Position numbers and translations under genes: made by a program. 64,000 nucleotides of DNA from the NCBI GenBank assembly GCA_946413245.1, contig CAMKJS010000007.1, positions 1 to 64,000 of the forward strand, read 5' to 3'. Every line of letters begins with the position of its first letter. The first letter of the stretch is position 1. The stretch is from an uncultured Clostridia bacterium. GTDB taxonomy: Bacteria; Bacillota; Clostridia; Christensenellales; Aristaeellaceae. Under the pieces are notes generated by a model, which was given only the letters and a program-made list of their open reading frames with translations, was not told the DNA's origin and made no database searches. Of the stretch, positions 55,315 to 64,000 are shown piece by piece.

Positions 55315-57735
55315 TCATGCGTCCTTCCGGATCCTCCGCATGGCGAAAGCTGTCAGCACCAGGCAGGCCGCGGTGATCACGCCCAGGATGACCCATACCG
55401 TAATCAGGTGCTCCGCCGTGCGCTCAAACATCTTATACTGGAAATCGTCCGTAGCCAGGCGCTGAATCACCTGTGTGGGCGGATACGCGTCGTCCAGATA
55501 GTTCTTCGGCACAAAGCCCATCGTCTGCAGACCGGCGGTGGTTCCGAAGCCTTCCATACCCCACCGGGCGACAGCCAGCCAGGAAATCACCTCTGTCACG
55601 CCGCTGAGCTCGAAGGTAAGGCCGGAAAAGAGAATCTGAGGCATCAGCAGCACCACGGTAATCGTGACGCCCAGGTCCGGTTTGGACACGATAGCGCTGA
55701 CCAGCAGGCCCGTAGCCGCGGAGGAAAGCTCCAGCAGGAACGTCGTGACCCACATTTCCGTATACGGAGAGAAGAGGACCTCGTTATTCGGAAATTCCGG
55801 CTTCAGCAGCCACGCGAACAGGCCTGTGATCATCCCGCTCTGAATCCCGCAGATCAGGCCCAGCACGATGATCTTCGACAGCACGTACATATTCAGGCTC
55901 AATCCTGTCATGTACTCCCGCAGCACGATGGTGCGCTCCTTGCTGATTTCCGAAATGGAGCCGAACATGCCCAGGAAGAAGCAGGAGCAGCTCAGCACGA
56001 ACATCATGTTCCGCGTAATGCTCAGACCTTTGTTGTGGTCAAAGGCGTAATCCTTGTTGACGAGGGAAATCAGAATGACCACGATCGGCACCAGTGCCAT
56101 CAGCAGGAGCAGGCGGCTCCGGTCGTTCACGGTCAGCTTCAGATACCGGGCTGTCAGGGTACCCAGATGCCCTTTCTTTTTCCCCCGGGCTGCCGGCAGC
56201 GGCTGCATGTTCCGCGACCCGTGGTTCCGGGAATCCCGGGTCAGGTTGAACACGGACTGCCAGTGCCCGCTTTCGTTGTTCATCTTGTCGTAGCAGTCCA
56301 CGATGCTGTTTACCCGGAAGAAACGCACCGCCGCGTTCTCCGGACCGTAGAAGCACAGCTTGCCATGGCGGCCCATGAAAACGATCTGGTCGCACATGTT
56401 CAGCTGCAGGGTGGAATGGGTCACCAGAATGATGGTTTTCCCCTCGTTCGCCATGCGGCGCAGCGTATTCATCAGGCTCCGCTCCGTGCCGGGATCCAGG
56501 CCGGAACAGGGTTCGTCCAGGAACAGCAGGCTGGGATCGCTCAGCAGTTCCACCGCGATGGAAGCGCGCTTCCGCTGCCCGCCGGAGAGGTTTCCGATCA
56601 GGCTTTTCTTTTTTTCCGTCAGTTCCACCATGGCAATCGCCCGGTCGATCGCCGCTTCCCGCTCCTCCCGGGAGGTATCCTTCGGCAGCCGCAGTTTCGC
56701 CGTGTACAGCAGCATATCGTACAGCGTCAGGGTGTCGAACACGATATCCTGCTGCGGGACATATCCGATCAGATTTTTCAGCTCGTCAAAGTGCTGATAC
56801 TGATCCACTCCGTTGATGTACACATGCCCGGAGGCCGGCTTCAGATAACCGCTCATCGCGTTCAGCAGCGTGGATTTTCCCGCGCCGGATCCGCCGATGA
56901 TGCTGACGAGCTCTCCCGGTTCCACCCGCAGGCTCACGTGGTCGCAGGTCACATTTTTCTTCCGGCCATTTCCACGGACGACCACCACGTTGTCCGCTTC
57001 CACGGATATGCCTTTCTTCTGCGGTATATACGCGCTCCCGCGATGGGCCGCTCCTCCGGCCGCCGCCGCGGAAACGCCGTAATAGAGCATGCCGGAGGTA
57101 AAAATCATCCGGTTTCCTGCAATCGAGACAATGTCTTTCTCCTGCAGGGCAACCCGGTCCCGCACTGCCCGGTTGTTGACGAACACGCCGTTGGTGGAAT
57201 GGCAGTCCGCCAGGACATACTGCCCGCCGGACCCCCGGGAGATTACGGCGTGGCGCTTGGATACGTTCACGGAAGGAATACAGATATCGCTGGACGGATC
57301 CCGGCCGATGGTCAGCTGATCTCCGCGGACGGGTATACCTGCCCATTCCGTGGGGGTTCCCCGGCTGCTGACCAGAATCAGAACGCCCTTGGCTGTCTCT
57401 CCCTGCGCGTTTCCGATCTGGAGGATGTCCCCGTCCCGCAGATGCCTGGAATCGATCCTGCTTCCGTTGCAGATGATCCCGTTCGTGCTCCCCAGATCCC
57501 GCACGTACCACTGCCCGTACTGGCGGTAAAACTCCCCGTGTTTCCGGCTCACCACCGTGCTGTTAAACAGGATATCCGCCTGGCTGTCCGCGCTCTTCCG
57601 CCCGAAAACAACGCTGTCCTTCCGGACCTGGTTCAGGTCAAAAACATCCGGCGCCCCGGGCCCGTCGAACACCACCAGCACCGAAGCCTGTTTCGCCGTA
57701 TCCCGGGCTGGGGATCCGTATTCGTTCTGTTCCAT
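55315..57735 (-). CDS. ABCG-type ABC transporter with two N-terminal FHA domains
   Basis: FHA-1 VVFGRKS...STVVSRKHGEF...RDLGSTNGIICNG; FHA-2 LTIGRDPSSDI...NVSKRHAVI...DCHSTNGVFVNN; ATPase GGSGAGKSTLLNAMSG, LSGGQRKRASIAVELL; ABC-2 TM region. Confidence 0.93.
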   Translation of the reverse strand: MEQNEYGSPARDTAKQASVLVVFDGPGAPDVFDLNQVRKDSVVFGRKSADSQADILFNSTVVSRKHGEFYRQYGQWYVRDLGSTNGIICNGSRIDSRHLRDGDILQIGNAQGETAKGVLILVSSRGTPTEWAGIPVRGDQLTIGRDPSSDICIPSVNVSKRHAVISRGSGGQYVLADCHSTNGVFVNNRAVRDRVALQEKDIVSIAGNRMIFTSGMLYYGVSAAAAGGAAHRGSAYIPQKKGISVEADNVVVVRGNGRKKNVTCDHVSLRVEPGELVSIIGGSGAGKSTLLNAMSGYLKPASGHVYINGVDQYQHFDELKNLIGYVPQQDIVFDTLTLYDMLLYTAKLRLPKDTSREEREAAIDRAIAMVELTEKKKSLIGNLSGGQRKRASIAVELLSDPSLLFLDEPCSGLDPGTERSLMNTLRRMANEGKTIILVTHSTLQLNMCDQIVFMGRHGKLCFYGPENAAVRFFRVNSIVDCYDKMNNESGHWQSVFNLTRDSRNHGSRNMQPLPAARGKKKGHLGTLTARYLKLTVNDRSRLLLLMALVPIVVILISLVNKDYAFDHNKGLSITRNMMFVLSCSCFFLGMFGSISEISKERTIVLREYMTGLSLNMYVLSKIIVLGLICGIQSGMITGLFAWLLKPEFPNNEVLFSPYTEMWVTTFLLELSSAATGLLVSAIVSKPDLGVTITVVLLMPQILFSGLTFELSGVTEVISWLAVARWGMEGFGTTAGLQTMGFVPKNYLDDAYPPTQVIQRLATDDFQYKMFERTAEHLITVWVILGVITAACLVLTAFAMRRIRKDA

Positions 57736-57766
57736 GCTGTTCTCTTCCGCTCTGTGCGTGTTACGC

Positions 57767-58885
57767 TTACTTCTTCAGGGTTTCCATGAAATTCCGCTTG
57801 TTTTCGAGAGCTGTCGTCGTCGGCCTGCCCAGATCCTCCCGGGCGCCGATGGAGCACATGACCTCGATCAGCGAAAGCTCCTCCCTGTTCCGGGCAGCTT
57901 CCAGCTCCCGGTCCAGATCCCCGAAGCTGCTGACGCGCACCGCGTTCGGATAGCCGCAAGCCCGGGCGACGGCCGGCAGATCGACGCCGCCGGCGACAGT
58001 GGGCATGCCGCCCACGGTTTCATGAGCGCCGTTGTTGATCACCACATGAATCAGATTCTTCGGTTTGTTCGCGCCGATCACTGCCATGGCGCCCATGTGC
58101 ATGAGCACGGCGCCGTCCCCGTCAATGCACCAGACGCGTTTTTCCGGCCGGTGAAGCGCCACGCCCAGGGCGATGGAAGAGCTGTGCCCCATGGAGCCGA
58201 CCGTCAGGAAATCATGCCCGTGCCCATGTCCGTTCGCCTCCCGGATCTCAAACAGCTCCCGGCTGGCCTTGCCGGTGGTGGACACGATCAGATCCTCTCC
58301 GCTGGCCTGCACGATGTGACGGATAATCTCCTCGCGGACCATCGTGTTCCCGTTCCGGTATTCCACTGCCGGCGCGTCCGTCAGGGCGCCTTTCCGGATG
58401 ACGAAGGCCACGTCCTTTCCTTCCGCCAGAATCGCCCGGAATCGCTCCATAGCCTGCGCCGCTTCGTCATCGGTCGTTTCCTTTCCGATAATAAAGGAAG
58501 CGATCCCCATATCCTCCAGGAGCTTCACCGTGACCTCTCCCTGGTAGATATGCTGCGGCTCGTCATGCACGCCCGGCTCGCCGCGCCATCCGACGACGAA
58601 AATCACCGGGATAGCGTATACCTTGTCGTTCAGCAGGCTGGCCACCGGATTGATGATATTGCCTTCCCCGCTGTTCTGCATATATACCACCGGCACCCGG
58701 CCCGTCGCCAGGTGATAGCCGGCGGCGATCGCCGCGCAGTTGCCTTCGTTGGCAGCGATGATATGGTGCTGCGGGTCGATCCCGTAGGTCGCCATCAGAT
58801 AATTGCACAGCGCCTTCAGCTGGCTGTCCGGTACTCCCGTGTAAAAATCAGCCCCGAGAATCTCCGCGAATTTTGTGATTTTCAT
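57767..58885 (-). CDS. Phosphonopyruvate decarboxylase-like ThDP enzyme
   Basis: MKITKFAEILGADFYTGVPDSQLKALCNYL...NEGNCAAIAAGYHLATGRVPVVYMQNSGEGNIINP...DGDGAVLMHMGAMAVIG. Confidence 0.88.
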   Translation of the reverse strand: MKITKFAEILGADFYTGVPDSQLKALCNYLMATYGIDPQHHIIAANEGNCAAIAAGYHLATGRVPVVYMQNSGEGNIINPVASLLNDKVYAIPVIFVVGWRGEPGVHDEPQHIYQGEVTVKLLEDMGIASFIIGKETTDDEAAQAMERFRAILAEGKDVAFVIRKGALTDAPAVEYRNGNTMVREEIIRHIVQASGEDLIVSTTGKASRELFEIREANGHGHGHDFLTVGSMGHSSSIALGVALHRPEKRVWCIDGDGAVLMHMGAMAVIGANKPKNLIHVVINNGAHETVGGMPTVAGGVDLPAVARACGYPNAVRVSSFGDLDRELEAARNREELSLIEVMCSIGAREDLGRPTTTALENKRNFMETLKK

Positions 58886-58976
58886 ATCCGGCCTCCGCAT
58901 CCCGTAATCAGTCTGTTCATCCTGTCTATCATACCGCTTCTCACCCTCAGCGTCAAACTTTTCTTTTCGCTTCCCC

Positions 58977-59005
58977 TTGCTCTTTTTCTCCTCCGCGGGT
59001 ATGAT
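58977..59005 (+). promoter_or_regulatory. Sigma70-like promoter for the isomerase/GH106-like operon
   Basis: TTGCTC-17 nt-TATGAT, with AAAGGAGG RBS before the ATG at 59045. Confidence 0.5.
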
Positions 59006-59044
59006 AGGAGGCAGTGAAACGAACAACCATAAAGGAGGTTCTCC

Positions 59045-59875
59045 ATGCGTATTTATGCTTTTTCGGATGAAGCTTCCGCCTCTCTGGCGGGGCAGATCGC
59101 GGCTATGAAGCGGAACGGCCTGAGCGGAACGGAAATCCGCACGGTGGACGGGCAGAACGTTTCCGCCCTTTCCCGGGAAAAAGCCCGGGAAATCCTTTCC
59201 GCGCTGTGGGACGCCGGCCTTTCCGTATGGTCCCTGGGCTCTCCCATCGGCAAGATTCCCCTGGATGCCGGCGGCTTTGAGGAGCATCTCGACCTTCTGA
59301 AGCACACGCTGGACATCGCAGACATTCTGGAATGCAAAAACCTGCGGATGTTTTCCTTTTATCTGCCCGAAGGCGCCCGCCCGGAGGACTGCCGGAACGA
59401 GGTGACCGACCGGCTCAGCCGGATGGCGGAAGCCGCGGAAGGCTCCGGCGTCGCGCTCTGCCACGAGAATGAAAAAGGGATCTACGGGGATCTGGCCCCG
59501 CGCTGCGCGGAGATTCTGGACGCCGTTCCCGCCCTGCGCTGCGTGTTCGACCCTGCCAATTTCATCCAGTGCGGGCAGGACGTTCCGGAGGCCTGGACGC
59601 TTCTGGGCCCGCGGGTATACTATATGCATATCAAGGACGCGCTGGCTGACGGAACCGTGGTTCCGGCCGGCCGGGGCATCGGCCATCTGTCCGATCTGCT
59701 GCGGGATTACAGGGCCCGCGGCGGGGAGGTCGTCACCGTGGAACCGCACCTGCAGGTCTTCGACGGTTTCGCGGCGCTGGAAAAAGATCATAAAACGCCG
59801 ATGCAGACCTATGCCTATCCCACTGCCGACGCCGCCTTCGACGCGGCCTGCGGCGCCCTGAAAGAACTGCTCTGA
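59045..59875 (+). CDS. Sugar phosphate isomerase/epimerase (xylose isomerase-like TIM barrel)
   Basis: AGLSVWSLGSPIGKIPLD...LCHENEKGIYGDLAPRCAEIL...CVFDPANFIQCGQD...YYMHIKDA. Confidence 0.88.
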   Translation: MRIYAFSDEASASLAGQIAAMKRNGLSGTEIRTVDGQNVSALSREKAREILSALWDAGLSVWSLGSPIGKIPLDAGGFEEHLDLLKHTLDIADILECKNLRMFSFYLPEGARPEDCRNEVTDRLSRMAEAAEGSGVALCHENEKGIYGDLAPRCAEILDAVPALRCVFDPANFIQCGQDVPEAWTLLGPRVYYMHIKDALADGTVVPAGRGIGHLSDLLRDYRARGGEVVTVEPHLQVFDGFAALEKDHKTPMQTYAYPTADAAFDAACGALKELL

Positions 59876-59888
59876 GGAGGGAATTGTT

Positions 59889-62800
59889 ATGCTGTACCCC
59901 CGCAATACCGACAAAATCCCGGATCCGGAGCTTTTCCGGAACCCGACCTCCGAATACCGCGGCGCCCCCTTCTGGGCCTGGAACAACGACCTGCCTGAGG
60001 ATCTTCTCCGCAGGGAAATCGGCGTGATGCGGGAAATGGGCCTGGGCGGCTTCCATATGCACACCCGCGCCGGGATGTCCGTCAAATATCTTTCCGACGA
60101 GTTTATGGAAAAAATCCGCTTCTGCGCGCGGGAAGCGCGGGAGCGCGGCATGCTGGCCTGGCTGTATGACGAGGATAAATGGCCCTCCGGCTTCGCCGGG
60201 GGCTATGTGACCGAAAAGCAGGAAAACCGGCAGCGGTTCCTGCTCCTTTCTCCCCGCTTTCCGGACGGCGAAGGCAGGCTGCTGGCCCGGTACACGGTCT
60301 CCCTGGACAGCCGCGGCGCGCTGGCTTCCTACCGCCGCCTGGCTGAAGACGAAACCGGCAGCGGGCAAGTCTGGTATGCCTCCGAGCAGATCACCCGGCC
60401 GAGCCCCTGGTTCCATTTCAACGGCTATGTGGATACGATGAACCCGGCCGCCATCCGGGATTTCATCCACATCACCCATGACCGCTACGCGGAAGCGCTG
60501 GGCGATGATCTGGGCACGGTCTGCCCGGCCATCTTCACGGACGAACCGCAGCTGCCGCGGAAAACGACGCTTTCCCGCTCCGCGGATCTGCAGGATATCA
60601 TTCTTCCCTGGACGACAGACCTGGAGGAAAGCTACCGGCGGGCCTACGGCGAAAGCCTGCTGGACAGGCTTCCGGAGGTGGTCTGGGAGCTTCCGGCGGG
60701 AATCTCGCAGACCCGGTACCGGTACCACGACCACACCACCGAGCGGTTCGTTTCCGCTTTCTGCGATCAGATCGGTTCCTGGTGCCGGGAACACCATATT
60801 CTGATGACCGGCCATATGATGGAGGAGCAGACGCTGGAAAGCCAGACCCACTCCGTGGGCGAAGCCTTGCGCGCCTACCGCGCCTTTACCCTGCCGGGGG
60901 TGGATCAGCTGTGCGACGGGCGTGAATTCACCACCGTCAAGCAGGCCGCCTCCGCGGCCCACCAGCAGCGCTGTCCCGGCGTCACCAGCGAGCTGTACGG
61001 CGTCACCAACTGGGATTTCGATTTCAAAGGCCATAAGCTGCAGGGAGACTGGCAGGCGGCTCTGGGCGTCTCCGTCCGCGTGCATCACCTGTACTGGTGC
61101 TCCATGCACGGGGAATCCAAGCGCGATTATCCGGCCTCCATCGGCCACCAGAGCCCCTGGTGGAAGGAGTATTCCTTCATCGAAAACCATTTTGCCCGCG
61201 TCAACACCCTGATGACCCGCGGGCAGCCCCTGATCCGGATCGGGGTGATTCATCCGGTCGAGTCTTACTGGATCACATACGGTCCCAACGATCTGACCGG
61301 GCAGAAGCGTGCGGAGATGGATCGCCGGTTCGGGGAGCTCACGGAGTGGATGCTCCTCGATACGCTGGATTTCGACTATATCTGTGAATCCACCCTGCCC
61401 TCCCTGCTGCAGCCGTCGGCAGACGGCTTCCGTGTCGGGGAAATGACCTATCAGGCCGTCGTCGTTCCTGCCTGCGAAACCATCCGGAGCACCACGCTGA
61501 AGGCGCTGCGGGCCTTCCGGGAAAAGGGCGGACAGGTGATTTTCCTCGGCAGCGTCCCGCGGTATGTGGACGCGCTGCCCTCCGGGGAGGCGGAAGTCTT
61601 CAGCCAAAGCTGCGAGCGCCTGTCCTGGGACCGGAATCTGCTGAACGAGAGCCTGCAGCCTCTGCGGGAAGTCCGCATCCTGACGAGGCAGGGCCGCCCG
61701 GCGGACAGGCTTCTCTGCGCCATGCGCCGGGACGGGGACTGCCGAAACGTGTTCATCTCCCATGTTCGGCCGGTAATACCCGGCGCGCCGGACCGCTCCG
61801 AAGGCTACCGGATCGAACTGAAAGGCCTCTGGGACGTAACCGTATATGATACCCTGACGGGAGACATCCGCCCCCTTACGGCAGAATACGATACCGGAAA
61901 TACCGTCCTGAACTGGACCTGCTGGTCCCAGGACAGCCTGCTGCTGCGGCTTTCTCCCGCCGCAGAGGCCCGGGAGGCTTCCGCCGCCCGGGAAAGCACG
62001 CTGAACGGCAGCTACGGCATTCACATGGCGGAAGACCTGAAGCCGTCCGTCGAGCCCGCGTCCGAAACCCTGCTGCCTCCGCCGGACGAAATTATTCCCG
62101 CGGAAGAGAACGTGCTGGTGCTCGATACCGCGGAATGGCGGACCGACGACGGCCCGTGGCAGCCCGCGGAGGACATGCTGCGCATCGGCGTCCTTGCAAA
62201 GGAAAAGCTGGACATCTCCACCGCGTCGGTGTCGGGAGTCCAGCCCTGGGTTCTGCCGCCGGAGAAAGCGGAGCATACTCTCTCCCTCCGGGTTACCTTC
62301 TTCTCTGAAATTGATCTGCCCTCCGCCCGGCTGGCGCTGGAAGACGCAGATCTCTCCGAAATCCGGTTCAACGGTGCGCCTCCCGCGAAAACGCCGGAGG
62401 GTTTCTTCACCGACGAATCCATCACGTGTCTCCGCACCGGTCCCGTCCGGGCCGGCCGGAATACGGTGGAAATCACCAAGCCGATTACCGCTTCCGCCTG
62501 CGTCGAGAGTATGTTCCTGCTCGGAGACTTCGGCGTCGCGGTAAGAGGCCCGGAGGCGCGGATCGTTCCCGCTTCACGGACACTGGCCTACGGCGACTGG
62601 ACGACGCAGGGCTTCCCCTTCTATTCCGGGCCGATGACTTACCGGTACCGCCTGGCCGGAGGCAGAAAGCTTAGGCTGCGGCTGGGCCGCTTCTCTGCCC
62701 CCTGCGTCACCGCCGACCTGGACGGGAAGCGGATCGCCAACCTGTCCCTTTCCCCGTCGGAAGCGGATCTGGGGCTCCTGCCCGAAGGCGGGCACACGCT

Positions 62801-62975
62801 GGACATTACGGTTTATCCCAGCCGGATCAATTCCTTCGGCACCCTGCACCTGAACGATCTTTCCCTCCGCTGGTTCGGGCCCCAGGCCTGGCGCACCAAC
62901 GGCATGGAATGGACCCGCAACTACATGCTCACCCCCACCGGTCTCCTCAGCGAACCGCATTTATTCGCCGATTGA
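59889..62975 (+). CDS. Large glycoside hydrolase, GH106-like (alpha-L-rhamnosidase-related)
   Basis: RGAPFWAWNNDLPEDLLRREIGVMREMGLGGFHMHTRAGM...WLYDEDKWPSGFAGG typical of GH106-type proteins. Confidence 0.72.
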   Translation: MLYPRNTDKIPDPELFRNPTSEYRGAPFWAWNNDLPEDLLRREIGVMREMGLGGFHMHTRAGMSVKYLSDEFMEKIRFCAREARERGMLAWLYDEDKWPSGFAGGYVTEKQENRQRFLLLSPRFPDGEGRLLARYTVSLDSRGALASYRRLAEDETGSGQVWYASEQITRPSPWFHFNGYVDTMNPAAIRDFIHITHDRYAEALGDDLGTVCPAIFTDEPQLPRKTTLSRSADLQDIILPWTTDLEESYRRAYGESLLDRLPEVVWELPAGISQTRYRYHDHTTERFVSAFCDQIGSWCREHHILMTGHMMEEQTLESQTHSVGEALRAYRAFTLPGVDQLCDGREFTTVKQAASAAHQQRCPGVTSELYGVTNWDFDFKGHKLQGDWQAALGVSVRVHHLYWCSMHGESKRDYPASIGHQSPWWKEYSFIENHFARVNTLMTRGQPLIRIGVIHPVESYWITYGPNDLTGQKRAEMDRRFGELTEWMLLDTLDFDYICESTLPSLLQPSADGFRVGEMTYQAVVVPACETIRSTTLKALRAFREKGGQVIFLGSVPRYVDALPSGEAEVFSQSCERLSWDRNLLNESLQPLREVRILTRQGRPADRLLCAMRRDGDCRNVFISHVRPVIPGAPDRSEGYRIELKGLWDVTVYDTLTGDIRPLTAEYDTGNTVLNWTCWSQDSLLLRLSPAAEAREASAARESTLNGSYGIHMAEDLKPSVEPASETLLPPPDEIIPAEENVLVLDTAEWRTDDGPWQPAEDMLRIGVLAKEKLDISTASVSGVQPWVLPPEKAEHTLSLRVTFFSEIDLPSARLALEDADLSEIRFNGAPPAKTPEGFFTDESITCLRTGPVRAGRNTVEITKPITASACVESMFLLGDFGVAVRGPEARIVPASRTLAYGDWTTQGFPFYSGPMTYRYRLAGGRKLRLRLGRFSAPCVTADLDGKRIANLSLSPSEADLGLLPEGGHTLDITVYPSRINSFGTLHLNDLSLRWFGPQAWRTNGMEWTRNYMLTPTGLLSEPHLFAD

Positions 62976-64000
62976 TGGATTTGCCTTCGGCAAATCCATC
63001 AATCCCCTGATCTGTTCCGGTCCCGCCTTCACCGTAACCATCTCAAATGGCCCGTAGGCGATCGTATCGGTCTCCCGCTCCCCATCCTCCAGCAGGTTCG
63101 TCACCGTCACCGGGAAGGGGAACCGGATTGCTCCCCGCCGCCCGTCCTGCTCAGTCAGGCGCAGGATCAGACGCTTCCCGTTCTCCGCCTGCTTCAGGCT
63201 TTGCAGGAACAGGGATCCCGTCTCCGGCAGAGCCAGCGCCGGCAGCTTTGCCCGCAGAAGCGGCGTATTGTATTCAATGGCCATCCGGTTAATCCCGTCC
63301 TCCTGGGGCGTCCTTTCATGCGGAACAATCAGATAGGCGAACCGATGTTCTCCCCGGTCGGAAACGAGATCCGGCCGGCAAGTAGCCCGGAGCAGGCTTA
63401 CGGAAATCATATTTTCCCACAGGCCTACGCCGTATTTCCCGTCGTTCAGAATCGCCACGCCACCGCCGGGCTCGCTCAGGTCGCACCACTTATGCTGGCA
63501 CACCTCGTACCGGGCCTGCTGCCAGGAGGTGTTCCGCCCGGTTTCCCGCGAGATGTACCCCGCGCCGGTATCGGTCAGCGCGTAGGGCGACCGGACCGCG
63601 CAGTCGAACTCCGCCTTCAGCAGCACATGGTCCTCCCGCCAATCGGCGAAATGCTCCGCCTCGATGATTCCCTGATCCCGGAAGAAGCGCAGCGTCCGGA
63701 CGATCCGGCTCTTCTCCGTCTTCAGTTCGCAGATGAAGGCTGCGGTTTCCCCGTCCCGGCCGCTTTCCCGGATCGGAACGTCCACCGCCAGGGGCAGTTC
63801 CGTCTCCCGGTAGGTGGGCAGAATGTCCCAGGCGTCGTAGTTGCCCGGAACGTCCCGGAACAGGCGCAGAATGTTGAAGGCGCCGTCTGTATATTCCCTG
63901 CCCTTTTCGTTCCGCAGGCTTTCCAGGCTTCCGTCCGGAGCGATCACCACCCGCAGCCGGTCCGTGGAAACGGCGATCCGGCCGCCGGGCAGGCTTTCCG
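62961..64000 (-). CDS. C-terminal part of an alpha-mannosidase-like (GH38-type) protein, 5' end beyond window
   Basis: FRDVPGNYDAWDILPTYRE...AIEYNTPLL...NVLEDG-like C-terminal beta domain; the reading frame stays open to the window edge (..ESLPGGRIAVSTDRLRVVIAPDGSLESL). Confidence 0.72.
   Translation of the reverse strand, partial: ESLPGGRIAVSTDRLRVVIAPDGSLESLRNEKGREYTDGAFNILRLFRDVPGNYDAWDILPTYRETELPLAVDVPIRESGRDGETAAFICELKTEKSRIVRTLRFFRDQGIIEAEHFADWREDHVLLKAEFDCAVRSPYALTDTGAGYISRETGRNTSWQQARYEVCQHKWCDLSEPGGGVAILNDGKYGVGLWENMISVSLLRATCRPDLVSDRGEHRFAYLIVPHERTPQEDGINRMAIEYNTPLLRAKLPALALPETGSLFLQSLKQAENGKRLILRLTEQDGRRGAIRFPFPVTVTNLLEDGERETDTIAYGPFEMVTVKAGPEQIRGLMDLPKANPSIGE
62970..63004. terminator. 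Perfect 16-bp hairpin at the convergent gene junction, possible bidirectional terminator
   Basis: GATTGATGGATTTGCCttcGGCAAATCCATCAATC; overlaps both 3' ends. Confidence 0.45.

Noticed and set aside
54127-57789. Plus-strand ORF of 1220 aa
   Set aside because: Runs antisense across gcvPA and the FHA-ABC gene; shadow ORF from high GC3 codon usage.
57767-60151. 794-aa version of the phosphonopyruvate decarboxylase ORF
   Set aside because: The N-terminal 420 aa extend antisense through the isomerase gene; the true start is MKITKFAEIL at 58885.
59733-62276. Minus-strand ORF of 847 aa
   Set aside because: Antisense to the GH106-like gene; no recognisable domain, Q/R/G-rich shadow ORF.
1-64000. 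tRNA/rRNA genes
   Set aside because: No tRNA- or rRNA-like sequence recognised by eye; a tRNAscan/Infernal run would be needed to exclude them fully.

Overview
This 64 kb window looks like a Firmicutes/Clostridia-type chromosome segment. I infer that from gene content (NHLM export genes, LoaP-like NusG, LCP protein, BY-kinase); I ran no searches. Left to right: (1) about 0-4.3 kb: an IS21-family element (istA/istB with multi-repeat ends) inserted into another DDE transposase gene. (2) 4.4-25 kb: a long minus-strand surface-polysaccharide locus, read from 25 kb down to 4.4 kb. Its order is Wzz/BY-kinase, a giant secreted protein built of about 57 copies of a 32-residue repeat, LCP protein, NusG/LoaP-like antiterminator behind a hairpin-rich leader, a CapD-N/DegT aminotransferase fusion, initiating sugar transferase, GT2, an IS110-family element, two LicD proteins (one frameshifted at an A10 tract), an IspD/TarI-like cytidylyltransferase, Wzy and Wzx. 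(3) 25.5-30.5 kb: a plus-strand NHLM-type peptide export operon with no visible precursor peptide. (4) 30.5-35 kb: a HepT/MNT toxin-antitoxin pair bracketed by long palindromes, a ROK kinase, a long mannose-6-phosphate isomerase-like protein and a YafQ/DinJ pair. (5) 35-42 kb: a two-component/ABC transporter block. (6) 42-48.6 kb: two MATE transporters, GH78 and a PLP desulfhydrase. (7) 48.6-55.3 kb: a complete glycine cleavage operon with an embedded lipoate ligase. (8) 55.3-64 kb: a dual-FHA ABC transporter, phosphonopyruvate decarboxylase, and sugar isomerase/GH106-like/GH38-like genes. The best candidates for something under-described are the 32-aa-repeat giant protein in the polysaccharide operon, the CapD-N/DegT fusion, the A10-tract licD switch, the orphan NHLM exporter, the LoaP-type leader, the IS110 structured 3' region and the palindrome-bracketed TA cassette.
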